A stretch of DNA of 64,000 nt, from assembly GCA_016281435.1 (NCBI GenBank), contig JAEEIQ010000087.1, positions 6,466-70,465 on the forward strand, given 5' to 3'. The DNA is from Bacteroidales bacterium. Its GTDB lineage: Bacteria; Bacteroidota; Bacteroidia; Bacteroidales; UBA932. Below the pieces are notes generated by a model. It did no database searches and was not told the DNA's origin. It was given only the letters and a program-made list of their open reading frames with translations. Below, piece after piece: positions 1-7,431 of this stretch. A program made the translations under genes and the position numbers. The first letter of the stretch is position 1. Each line of letters starts with the position of its first letter.

Positions 1-389
1 TCTCAGGGAAGGGGAGGGTCGGGATACGTCCGGGAGTCGACGCTTCGGCGGATTTCTTCCTCCCGGTGTCGACCTGGCCCAGTTTCGGGCTGGGTGTGAG
101 CGCACGGGCAGGGACACCGGAGCAGTGGATCAATCTGGTCGGGAAGTTGAGGTTTATCTACGGTCCGCGCCTGCAAGGATTCCAGATCCCCCTGATGCTG
201 AATGTGAACCTCCTCAGGGGCGACCGTTTCTCCGGCTACCTGGGCGCCGGATATGAATTCGATTTCATCGGGACCTATTGGGGCTGCACGAAATACCAGA
301 TTGGCCTCGCAGGCCGGCACATCGATGCCCGTCTTTTCTACAAGTCCTACCAGGGTGATTTGGGAATAGGCTTCACTTACTATTTCTAG
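1..389 (+). CDS. C-terminal part of an outer-membrane beta-barrel-like protein (5' end outside window)
   Basis: The frame is open from base 3 to a TAG at 387-389, so only the last ~128 residues are present. The GTG at 66 is inside the gene and not its start. The visible part alternates polar and aromatic residues in short strands and ends in GIGFTYYF; a terminal aromatic preceded by alternating hydrophobics is the usual closing strand of an outer-membrane barrel. Phrases such as FSGYLGAGYEFDF fit barrel strands. No family can be named from the fragment. A TonB receptor is unlikely given the short strands; a small OmpA- or PorT-like barrel is more plausible. This is inference. Confidence 0.6.
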   Translation, partial: SGKGRVGIRPGVDASADFFLPVSTWPSFGLGVSARAGTPEQWINLVGKLRFIYGPRLQGFQIPLMLNVNLLRGDRFSGYLGAGYEFDFIGTYWGCTKYQIGLAGRHIDARLFYKSYQGDLGIGFTYYF

Positions 390-410
390 GCCGGGAAGGC
401 ATGGAAGCGG

Positions 411-509
411 TTATGAAGACGTCCAGCCTGAACTCCCGGTTGTATCTGGGATCGACCTCGAGCCTACCTCGCGGCTGATTGTGATGACAAACGGTTCTTT
501 GGGATCCAT
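411..509 (-). pseudogene. Possible remnant of a cytidylate-kinase-like gene
   Basis: Fifteen bases downstream of the panE stop there is an ATG whose short product begins MDPKEPFVITISREVG. This resembles the N-terminus of the cytidylate-kinase-like (Cytidylate_kin2) family, where a line like FVITIxRxxGSGG leads into the P-loop. The P-loop glycines are missing and the frame stops after 32 residues. A neighbouring frame from about 450 down to 373 reads RLDVFITASMPSR, which resembles a later part of the same family (a VFIxA strand). The simplest reading is a gene that lost its middle and was then frameshifted. The match is from memory of the family pattern, so confidence is modest. Confidence 0.35.
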
Positions 510-524
510 ATCGGGTGACTGTGG

Positions 525-1538
525 CTAGTTTTCTTTCGGGAAGTACTTCAGGTTGTCGAACGAGGGCTTGAGTTCGCCCCTCTCGCAGCGGTGGATGATG
601 TCCACCACGGCATCGTTGCAGGGCGTGGGGCATCCTACCTTGCGCCCGAAAGCGCATACCGAGCCGTTGATGGAGTCCACCTCGGTGAGTTTTCCCTTCT
701 CGAGGTCCTGCAGCATGCTGGCCTTCAGGAGGGCGTGCTTGCGTATGGCTATGGGTATTATGAAGAACGACAGGGCCTTCTTCAGCGGACCGTGGTAGTC
801 CAGGAGCTTGACGATGTCCTTCCCCTGGACGGGCTCTATGCGGATTCCGCCCTTCGAGCAGACGTCGATGCACTCCTTGATGAGGGCCTGGACATATTTG
901 CGGGATGCCTTGTTCCCTGCGGCCTGCCCGAAAGTTGTTCCGAGCACAGCACTCATTCCGGAGAAGGCCGCGTTGATAAGGAGCTTGCTCCAGCGAGTGC
1001 CGAGGAAGTTCTCCTCGACGTCCACCTTTCCCATCAGCTCGAGCAGGGCCTTTACCTCCGGCAGGCGGGGATTGGGCTCCTTCGTTATCCCGCCCAGCGA
1101 AAAGGTAAGGGCGTCCGGGGCGCTGGTCAGTTCGCACACTCCGGGACCCTGCATCGTGGCGCCCCATGCTACTGTGCAGCCGAGCACGCGCCTCTCGCCG
1201 ACGATTCCGGCTATACCAGGCTCGGGGAGTCCGTTCTGCAGGGTCACGATGACGCCGTCTTCGGCGAGGTGGGGCTTGAGGAATTCCACGACCTCCGCGT
1301 TCTGCAGCTGCTTCGTCATGAGGAAGATGACATCGTAAACGCCTTCCATTTCCTCATCCGTGAGGGCGGTGACGGCCTGCACGAAATCGACTGTGCCGAC
1401 GACGTGCGCGCCCTTTTCCTTCAGGGCGGCCACGTGCGCCTTGTTGTGGTTGATAAGGTCTATCTGTCCTCCGTTCTTCGTGATGAACGCGCCGAGGATG
1501 GTTCCGAGCGAACCTGCGCCGTAGATTGCGGATCTCAT
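525..1538 (-). CDS. panE: 2-dehydropantoate 2-reductase (ketopantoate reductase)
   Basis: The protein has 337 residues, close to the usual ~300 for this family. It reduces ketopantoate to pantoate with NADPH in the cytoplasmic pantothenate/CoA pathway. The N-terminus carries the Rossmann dinucleotide motif IYGAGSLGTILGA (residues ~5-17). The family's catalytic lysine is recognisable in RWSKLLINAAFSG (~180-193), and the C-terminal helical half has the typical VDSINGSV segment. The ATG at 1538 directly begins the nucleotide-binding strand, which supports this start. A TAnnTTTG promoter box lies 20 bases upstream. ApbA/PanE paralogues of unknown substrate exist, so the exact ketoacid is inferred. 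Confidence 0.88.
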   Translation of the reverse strand: MRSAIYGAGSLGTILGAFITKNGGQIDLINHNKAHVAALKEKGAHVVGTVDFVQAVTALTDEEMEGVYDVIFLMTKQLQNAEVVEFLKPHLAEDGVIVTLQNGLPEPGIAGIVGERRVLGCTVAWGATMQGPGVCELTSAPDALTFSLGGITKEPNPRLPEVKALLELMGKVDVEENFLGTRWSKLLINAAFSGMSAVLGTTFGQAAGNKASRKYVQALIKECIDVCSKGGIRIEPVQGKDIVKLLDYHGPLKKALSFFIIPIAIRKHALLKASMLQDLEKGKLTEVDSINGSVCAFGRKVGCPTPCNDAVVDIIHRCERGELKPSFDNLKYFPKEN

Positions 1539-1557
1539 ATCATTGAAACTGTTTCGG

Positions 1558-1565
1558 CAAATATA
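1558..1565 (-). promoter_or_regulatory. Bacteroidetes -7 promoter box for panE
   Basis: On the minus strand this reads TATATTTG, an exact match to the TAnnTTTG element of Bacteroidetes primary sigma factor promoters. It is 20 bases upstream of the panE ATG. Confidence 0.5.
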
Positions 1566-1594
1566 GTAAAAAAACGGACAGGCGCCCCTCCATA

Positions 1595-1613
1595 CCGGCA
1601 GGATGCCTGCCGG
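1595..1613. repeat. Inverted repeat between panE and the SusCD locus
   Basis: Two perfect 8-base arms (CCGGCAGG and CCTGCCGG) are separated by ATG. There is no T-run after either arm, so it is not a classic terminator. It sits in the divergent panE / SusCD intergenic region and could be a regulator site or a leader hairpin. Confidence 0.4.
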
Positions 1614-1685
1614 GGCCCGAGCCCGCGGCCGGAAAAAATGTTAAATATCGCCCGATTTGCGTTAATTTATAAATATGGTATGGGT

Positions 1686-1693
1686 TACCTTTG
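1686..1693 (+). promoter_or_regulatory. Bacteroidetes -7 promoter box for the SusCD locus
   Basis: TACCTTTG matches TAnnTTTG exactly and lies 25 bases before the ATG of the first lipoprotein. No clear TTTG -33 box at 19-21 bases was seen, which is common at activator-dependent promoters. Confidence 0.45.
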
Positions 1694-1717
1694 TGATTGG
1701 GTAAGACCCGACCACAG

Positions 1718-2134
1718 ATGAAACATTACGCTTTAACACTCCTGACTTTTGCTGCGATCCTTGCTGCGGCCGTTTCCTGCGAAAAGACGCAGACGACCGA
1801 CACCCGTGAGTTCGCCCTGTACTACATGGGCGTGACGAAAGTCCATCCCGGCGAGGGCGTGGCGGTGACGCCCTCCTACATAGGCCCGCAGCCGACCGCC
1901 TTCCAGATCTATGCCATCTCCCGCAACGGTGTGGCCTACTACAATCCCAAGCTGGACGGTCCCATCGGGGCTGACTATTCCTTCCAGGTGGACGGGACGA
2001 GCGGCACCTTCCGTCTCCAGAAGACAGCTTCCCTGAAGGACGGTACCTATGTCGTCAGCATTTCCTGCGAGGCCGCTGGGAAGAAGTGGGAATACCCGGA
2101 AGCCGTGACCGTGAACATGCTTAAAGCCGACTGA
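1718..2134 (+). CDS. Small lipoprotein at the head of the SusCD locus
   Basis: A 138-residue protein with a lipoprotein signal peptide (hydrophobic MKHYALTLLTFAAILAAAV, then SC at the lipobox, Cys ~22). The mature part has no obvious catalytic motif and looks like one beta-sandwich domain: alternating strands, two DG turns, and a SFQVDGTSGTFRL segment like those in surface glycan-binding accessory proteins. The start at 1718 rather than an upstream in-frame GTG is chosen because it places the basic n-region directly before the hydrophobic stretch. It ends 4 bases before susC, so it is in the same transcript. Role as an accessory glycan-binding lipoprotein is inferred from position only. Confidence 0.7.
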   Translation: MKHYALTLLTFAAILAAAVSCEKTQTTDTREFALYYMGVTKVHPGEGVAVTPSYIGPQPTAFQIYAISRNGVAYYNPKLDGPIGADYSFQVDGTSGTFRLQKTASLKDGTYVVSISCEAAGKKWEYPEAVTVNMLKAD

Positions 2135-2138
2135 TGCC

Positions 2139-5100
2139 ATGAAAAGATTCTTTGCGGCCGTTGTGGCCATACTCGTAGCGGCGTCACTCCTTGCGCAGAA
2201 CCGTGTGACCGTCAAGGGACGCATCACCGACGAAGCCGGCGAGCCCCTCCCGGGTGCCGCCGTCATAGAAAAGGGGACATCCAACGGGGTGCTCTCCGAC
2301 CTGGACGGGCGGTACAGCATCACCGTAGCGGCCGGCTCCTCGCTGGTCTTCAGCAACATGGGCTACAAGGAGGTCTCGGAAGAAGTGGGACGGCGCGGCA
2401 CCGTGGACGTAAGCCTCACCCCCGATACGACCTTTCTCGACGAAGCCGTTGTGGTCGGTTATGGCACGATGAAGCGCAGCGACCTGACCGGCTCGGTCTC
2501 GTCCGTGTCCTCGAAAGCCCTTGAAAACTTCCGCACCGGCGACGTGGCCACGGCACTCGGCGGTCAGCTCGCCGGCGTCAGTGTGACCTCGGCGGACGGA
2601 ACCCCGGGCGGCGGATACCAGATCCTGATACGCGGTGTCGGCACCGTCAACGGGGACGCTTCCCCTCTCTATATCGTGGACGGGTTCGAGGTCAGCAACA
2701 TCGACTACCTTGCCCAGCAGGACATCTTCTCGATCGAGGTCCTCAAGGATGCGTCGGCTTCGGCCATCTACGGGGCGCGCGCCGCCAACGGCGTCGTGCT
2801 CGTCACGACGAAGTCCGGCGCCGAAGGCAAGACCCAGGTGTCCTACAACGGCTCGATGAGCTACCGTGTCCTTTCCAAGCGGCTCGAAGTTCTATCAGCC
2901 TACGAGTACGTGGCCTTGCAGCACGAGCAGAATCCCGGCGACGACTACCGCTACTTCAAGGCGGGGGTCGACGACGACGGCGTTCCGTACAAGTACCAGA
3001 CCATGGATGACTACAAGGCCGTGGGCTACGGCATCAACTGGCAGGACGTATCCTTCAGGAATACATGGTCCCAGAATCACGACATCAGCATCAAGGGCGG
3101 CACGAAGACTTCCAGTTTCACGGCGTCCTTCTCCCATTTCGACGAGAACGGCATCTATGCCAACAGCGGCTACATCAAGGATGCGGGCAGGCTGAAGTTC
3201 CGCCGCCAGCTCACGAAGAACGTGACTGCGGATGCCAACGTGAATTTCACGAAACAGAACAAGTACGGCATGGGGACGAGCGGCTACACGCTCATCAACG
3301 TCCTGCAATACCGTCCCACCGGAGGCCTGAAACTCAGCGACGATCGCCTCCTCGGATCGGCCTTCGACCCCGACGAGGACAACTCCTACAACGACCGCTA
3401 CAATCCCCTGAAGGCCGCTTATACCACCGACGCATCGACCGTTACCTACACATGGATGGCCAACGGATCCCTGACCTGGAATATCATCGAGGGCCTGAGT
3501 TTCAAGGTCTCCGGCAGCTGGAACCAGGCCAACATGCGCCAGGACAGTTTCTACCATTCCGACAGCCAGCAGGCCCTCCGCTCCGGAGGCGCTTACGGCC
3601 AGTCGAAGATGCAGACCGGGCTGCGCTACACCGTCAACAACGTCCTCACCTACGAGAAGAAATTCGGCGGGAAGGGAAACGCGAACAAGATCATCGCCAC
3701 CCTCGGCCACGAGTATTCCTACAACAGCACCGAGTACCTTACAGGGCAGTCCAAGGAATTCCCTATCGACAATCTCGGAGTCCATCAGCTCAGCATGGGC
3801 AACATCGCGAGCCTTGTGGAGACTTCCTTCACCGACAAGAGCCGCCTGTCTTACTTCGCCCGCGGCTTCTACAGCTACAAGAGCCGCTACATGCTGACGG
3901 GCACCATACGCGCCGATGCTTCTTCAGTCTTCTCCGGCGAGAACCGCTGGGGTTTCTTCCCCTCTTTCTCAGCCGCGTGGACCATCTCCAACGAGCCCTG
4001 GATGAAGGGCTGGAGCAAGAAATGGCTCGATTCCCTGAAACTGCGCCTCGGCTGGGGCACCGTTGGCAACGACCGCATCAGCAGCTATCTGTCGAGCGAT
4101 ATCTACACATCCGTAAAGTACGGCCGCGGCAACGGCCAGGTCACGGCTCTGGTACCGCGCCAGCTGGCCAATCCCGACCTCCGCTGGGAAGGCTCGGAGA
4201 CCCTCAATGCCGGAATAGACTTCTCTGTCCTGAAAAACCGTTTCAGCGGGACTGTCGATCTCTTCCGCAAGGACTCCAGGGACCTCCTGCTCAAGCAGAA
4301 CCTGGCCCAGGTCACCGGATGGGACTCGCAGTGGCAGAACATAGGCCAGATACGCAACGAGGGCGTCGAGATCTCCCTCAACAGCATCAATGTCTCGAAG
4401 AAGGATTTCTCCTGGACCACGGCCTTCAACATCTCCTTCATCCGCAACACTCTGGTCTCGCTGCAGGATGGAACCAAGTACATGTACTCCCGCAGCGGCT
4501 TTGATTCGAACAACACCAACAACGACTATATCGCCATAGTCGGGCAGCCGCTCGGCAACATGTACGGCTTCGTCTTCGACGGCATCTACCAGTACTCCGA
4601 CTTCAACATAGCCCCGGACCTGAGCGTCACCCTGAAGCCGGGTGTCGTCGACATGTCATCCCATGCCGGCGTCACGATGACTCCGGGCCATGTCAAGTAC
4701 GTGGACGTCAAGAAGGACGGCAAGATCACGCCGGACGACCGTACCGTTATAGGAAACGGCTATCCCGACTGGTTCGGAGGCCTTACCAACACGGTCTATT
4801 TCAAGGGTGTCGACTTCTCCTTCATGCTGCAGTACAGCTACGGCAACGACATCTACAACGTCACGCGTTTCCGCACCACGAAGTCCAACAGCAAGAGCCG
4901 CAACATGCTCAAGGAGGTCGCCGACCGCTGGACGGTCTATCACGCATCCGACAACGTCCCTTCGCTGAAGGGCTACGTCACGCACGACATCTACTCCCGC
5001 TTCATCGAGGACGGGTCGTTCCTGCGCCTGAAGAACATGACCCTCGGCTACACCTTCCCCGACAAACTCGTCTCGAAGGCCCGCATCAGCAGGCTGAGGC

Positions 5101-5255
5101 TCTACGTCACGGGCAACAACATCTTCTGCCTGAGCCGCTACACGGGCTACGACCCGGAAGTGAGTTCTTCTTCCAACCCGCTCATGCCGGGCCTCGACAA
5201 CAGCAGTTATCCCAAGAGCACGGCCTGGATCTTCGGCGCCGAACTTAAATTCTGA
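2139..5255 (+). CDS. SusC/RagA-family TonB-linked outer-membrane transporter
   Basis: The 1038-residue length and domain order are typical of SusC: signal peptide (1-20), a CarboxypepD_reg-like domain (~24-105, VKGRITDEAGEPLPGAAV), the TonB-box region with the SusC signature EAVVVGYGTMKRSDLTGS (~107-125), a plug (~115-230, LIRGVGTVNGDASPLYIVDG and ending GANGVVLVTTKSG-like text), then the 22-strand barrel ending in ELKF. SusC forms the barrel through which TonB/ExbBD energy drives oligosaccharide import, capped by the SusD lipoprotein. The gene is 4 bases after the preceding lipoprotein and 5 before susD, so all three are co-transcribed. The glycan is not known; the downstream heparinase-type lyase suggests a uronic-acid polysaccharide. 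Confidence 0.95.
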   Translation: MKRFFAAVVAILVAASLLAQNRVTVKGRITDEAGEPLPGAAVIEKGTSNGVLSDLDGRYSITVAAGSSLVFSNMGYKEVSEEVGRRGTVDVSLTPDTTFLDEAVVVGYGTMKRSDLTGSVSSVSSKALENFRTGDVATALGGQLAGVSVTSADGTPGGGYQILIRGVGTVNGDASPLYIVDGFEVSNIDYLAQQDIFSIEVLKDASASAIYGARAANGVVLVTTKSGAEGKTQVSYNGSMSYRVLSKRLEVLSAYEYVALQHEQNPGDDYRYFKAGVDDDGVPYKYQTMDDYKAVGYGINWQDVSFRNTWSQNHDISIKGGTKTSSFTASFSHFDENGIYANSGYIKDAGRLKFRRQLTKNVTADANVNFTKQNKYGMGTSGYTLINVLQYRPTGGLKLSDDRLLGSAFDPDEDNSYNDRYNPLKAAYTTDASTVTYTWMANGSLTWNIIEGLSFKVSGSWNQANMRQDSFYHSDSQQALRSGGAYGQSKMQTGLRYTVNNVLTYEKKFGGKGNANKIIATLGHEYSYNSTEYLTGQSKEFPIDNLGVHQLSMGNIASLVETSFTDKSRLSYFARGFYSYKSRYMLTGTIRADASSVFSGENRWGFFPSFSAAWTISNEPWMKGWSKKWLDSLKLRLGWGTVGNDRISSYLSSDIYTSVKYGRGNGQVTALVPRQLANPDLRWEGSETLNAGIDFSVLKNRFSGTVDLFRKDSRDLLLKQNLAQVTGWDSQWQNIGQIRNEGVEISLNSINVSKKDFSWTTAFNISFIRNTLVSLQDGTKYMYSRSGFDSNNTNNDYIAIVGQPLGNMYGFVFDGIYQYSDFNIAPDLSVTLKPGVVDMSSHAGVTMTPGHVKYVDVKKDGKITPDDRTVIGNGYPDWFGGLTNTVYFKGVDFSFMLQYSYGNDIYNVTRFRTTKSNSKSRNMLKEVADRWTVYHASDNVPSLKGYVTHDIYSRFIEDGSFLRLKNMTLGYTFPDKLVSKARISRLRLYVTGNNIFCLSRYTGYDPEVSSSSNPLMPGLDNSSYPKSTAWIFGAELKF

Positions 5256-5260
5256 GAGGT

Positions 5261-6943
5261 ATGAAAAAGTTTGTGATACTCCTGCTTGCGGTCCTTGCGA
5301 CCGGCTGCAACCTTGACGAGAAGCTTTACAACTACGTCGACGAAGACGGTTTCATCGTCGATGCTGCCTCTGCGAACAACGTCCTCCTGGGGATGTACAG
5401 GCAGTTGGGCACCAATTCGCTGTACGGCTACTACCTGTCAATCATCTACGACCTCCCTACCGACATCGCGAAGGTCGACGGCCACCAGAACGTCAACAAC
5501 CGCGACATCTGCCTTAATGCCCATACTCCTTCCCACGCCTATCTCCTGAGCACATGGGGCGCCGCATACAAGGAAATCTACTATGCCAACGACTTCATGG
5601 AAAGGGTGGCCAAGGCCAGGCCGGGCATGACCGAAGCCGACCAGCAGAAGGTCGATGTCTATGTCGCCGAGGCGAGGACCCTCAGGGCCCTGATGTACTT
5701 CGAGCTGACGCGCCTTTTCGGCGACATAGCCCTGCTGACGACGACGGAAGAGTCTCACCGCCATCCTTCCACCTTCGAGCAGATTCCGTCCGCACAGATT
5801 TACGACTTCGTGGAGACCGAACTCCGGGAAGCCGCCGAAGCCCTTCCCTGGGCCATGCAGGATGCCGTCAGGGATGACAATTCCTTCATGGTCTCCCGCG
5901 AAAGCGCCCTCGGCATTCTCGCCCGGGCCCTTGTCACCCGCGCGGGAGAACCGCTGAAAGACGCGAGCAAGTGGAGGGAGGCCGCGGATGTGTGCCGGCG
6001 GATTATCAAGGAAGGCGGGCACTCCCTGCTGAAGAACTACGAAGACCTCTGGAGGAACGTCTGCAACGGAGTCTGGGATCCCACCGAGAGCCTGTTCCAA
6101 ATCAGCTTCTATTCCCCGACCCTCTCCAGCAATTCCTCGCAGAACAACAGCGGGTACATAGGAAAGTGGAACGGAGTCTATGTCGTGACGAACACTTCGC
6201 CGCTCGTGCGCGTCGACGCACGCTATAGGGCCCTTCCGACCTTCATGGGTTCCTGGAAGGACTACGACAAGGATCTCAGGTGGTCCCTCAGCGCCGCCGA
6301 CTACTACTATGACGGTACGACGAAGAAGAGCATCAGCACCTATTCCAACAAGGACATAAGCTTCGAAAAGGCCATGGCCGACGGCGCCCAGACGGGATAC
6401 CGCCAGCCTTTCAAGGACGGCCTCTACGTGGCTAAATACGACCTCACGAAGTACGTTCCCATGGACAAGCAGATATCCGAGGGCAACTACTCGAACGCCA
6501 ACTGGTATCTCCTGCGTTACGCCGACGTCCTGCTGATGTATGCGGAGGCCCTCAACGAGGCTGACGGTGCCCCTGCCGATTCCGCCTATGCCGCAGTCAA
6601 TGCGGTACGCCGCCGCGGTTTCGGCCTTCCGGAGAACGACGCTTCCGGCGTGGCGGACCTTCCCGCAGGCATGACCCAGGCGCAGTTCCGCCAGGCCATA
6701 CGCGACGAGCGTGCCTACGAGCTCTGCTTCGAGGGGCAGCGCAAACAGGACCTCATCCGCTGGGGTATCTATTATGACAGCGTGATGAACACATACAACA
6801 GTCTGGAAGGATGGAGGGAAGGTTTCGGGGCGTATTACCTTGCCGGAGAATTTACGATCTGCGGCAGGCATGAAATCCAGCCAATCCCGCAGACAGAACT
6901 CGACCTTATGAAAAAATTCAAACAAAACCCCGGATGGGAATAA
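5261..6943 (+). CDS. SusD/RagB-family glycan-binding lipoprotein
   Basis: A 560-residue lipoprotein with signal MKKFVILLLAVLATGC (Cys 16). The N-terminal SusD-like region carries the tetratricopeptide-type helices (for example VAEARTLRALMYFELTRLFGDI at ~130-150), and the C-terminal RagB region has the conserved ending in which a DERAYELCFEGQRKQDLIRWG segment (~480-500) is highly typical. SusD proteins sit as a lid on SusC at the cell surface and capture the glycan. The gene follows susC by 5 bases and is followed 2 bases later by another lipoprotein gene. Substrate cannot be read from sequence. Confidence 0.95.
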   Translation: MKKFVILLLAVLATGCNLDEKLYNYVDEDGFIVDAASANNVLLGMYRQLGTNSLYGYYLSIIYDLPTDIAKVDGHQNVNNRDICLNAHTPSHAYLLSTWGAAYKEIYYANDFMERVAKARPGMTEADQQKVDVYVAEARTLRALMYFELTRLFGDIALLTTTEESHRHPSTFEQIPSAQIYDFVETELREAAEALPWAMQDAVRDDNSFMVSRESALGILARALVTRAGEPLKDASKWREAADVCRRIIKEGGHSLLKNYEDLWRNVCNGVWDPTESLFQISFYSPTLSSNSSQNNSGYIGKWNGVYVVTNTSPLVRVDARYRALPTFMGSWKDYDKDLRWSLSAADYYYDGTTKKSISTYSNKDISFEKAMADGAQTGYRQPFKDGLYVAKYDLTKYVPMDKQISEGNYSNANWYLLRYADVLLMYAEALNEADGAPADSAYAAVNAVRRRGFGLPENDASGVADLPAGMTQAQFRQAIRDERAYELCFEGQRKQDLIRWGIYYDSVMNTYNSLEGWREGFGAYYLAGEFTICGRHEIQPIPQTELDLMKKFKQNPGWE

Positions 6944-6945
6944 TT

Positions 6946-7419
6946 ATGAAAAAGAAGATCTTATTGCTCACGGCGGCGCTTGCTACCTTGTTGCTGCCGT
7001 ACTCATGCGAAAAGCAGCCCAAGACTCCGAAGGAGGACCCTGTGGAGTTCACGGTTGAAATCAGCGACATCGCCATCCAGACCGCTTCTGTCAGCGTCTC
7101 TGCGACTGGAAGCCCCACGCTTGTCAGGATGGTGGATGCAATCCGTCTTTCGGATGTGCAGGCCGCGCTGGGCAGCCTTGAGGACGAAGAGGCCGTCAAG
7201 ACATGGATTACCCGCAACGGCTCGGCCATAGTCCTGCCCTACGATTCGGCTGCAAAGGACCTCGAACCTGAGACCGATTATTTCATCGGCGTAGTGGCCT
7301 TCAACAAGGACATGGATGTCGTGGCGTTCAAGACCGCGACTTTCAAGACCCTCGAAGCCGGATCCATCGTCATCGGCGGTGGAAGCGGTGCCGGTTCCGT
7401 CAATGAAAACACCCTTTAA
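6946..7419 (+). CDS. Small lipoprotein of the SusCD operon (possible fibronectin-III-like domain)
   Basis: A 157-residue lipoprotein: MKKKILLLTAALATLLLPYSC with Cys 21. The mature region (~33-140) has the strand pattern and the LEPETDYFIGVVAF motif typical of fibronectin type III or Ig-like modules (the LxPxTxYxxxVxA pattern), followed by a Gly/Ser-rich tail (VIGGGSGAGS). The start is set 2 bases after the susD stop, at the ATG beginning the n-region; a slightly earlier ATG overlaps susD and adds three residues. Probably a surface spacer or SusE-like glycan-binding accessory, by position. No enzyme motif was seen. Confidence 0.65.
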   Translation: MKKKILLLTAALATLLLPYSCEKQPKTPKEDPVEFTVEISDIAIQTASVSVSATGSPTLVRMVDAIRLSDVQAALGSLEDEEAVKTWITRNGSAIVLPYDSAAKDLEPETDYFIGVVAFNKDMDVVAFKTATFKTLEAGSIVIGGGSGAGSVNENTL

Positions 7420-7431
7420 AGAGACTCCGGT

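Noticed and set aside
591..1721. Long open frame antisense to panE
   Set aside because: Repetitive low-complexity translation without family motifs; a high-GC shadow of the real gene.
5438..6925. 495-codon open frame antisense to susD
   Set aside because: No motifs and complete overlap with a clear SusD; shadow frame.
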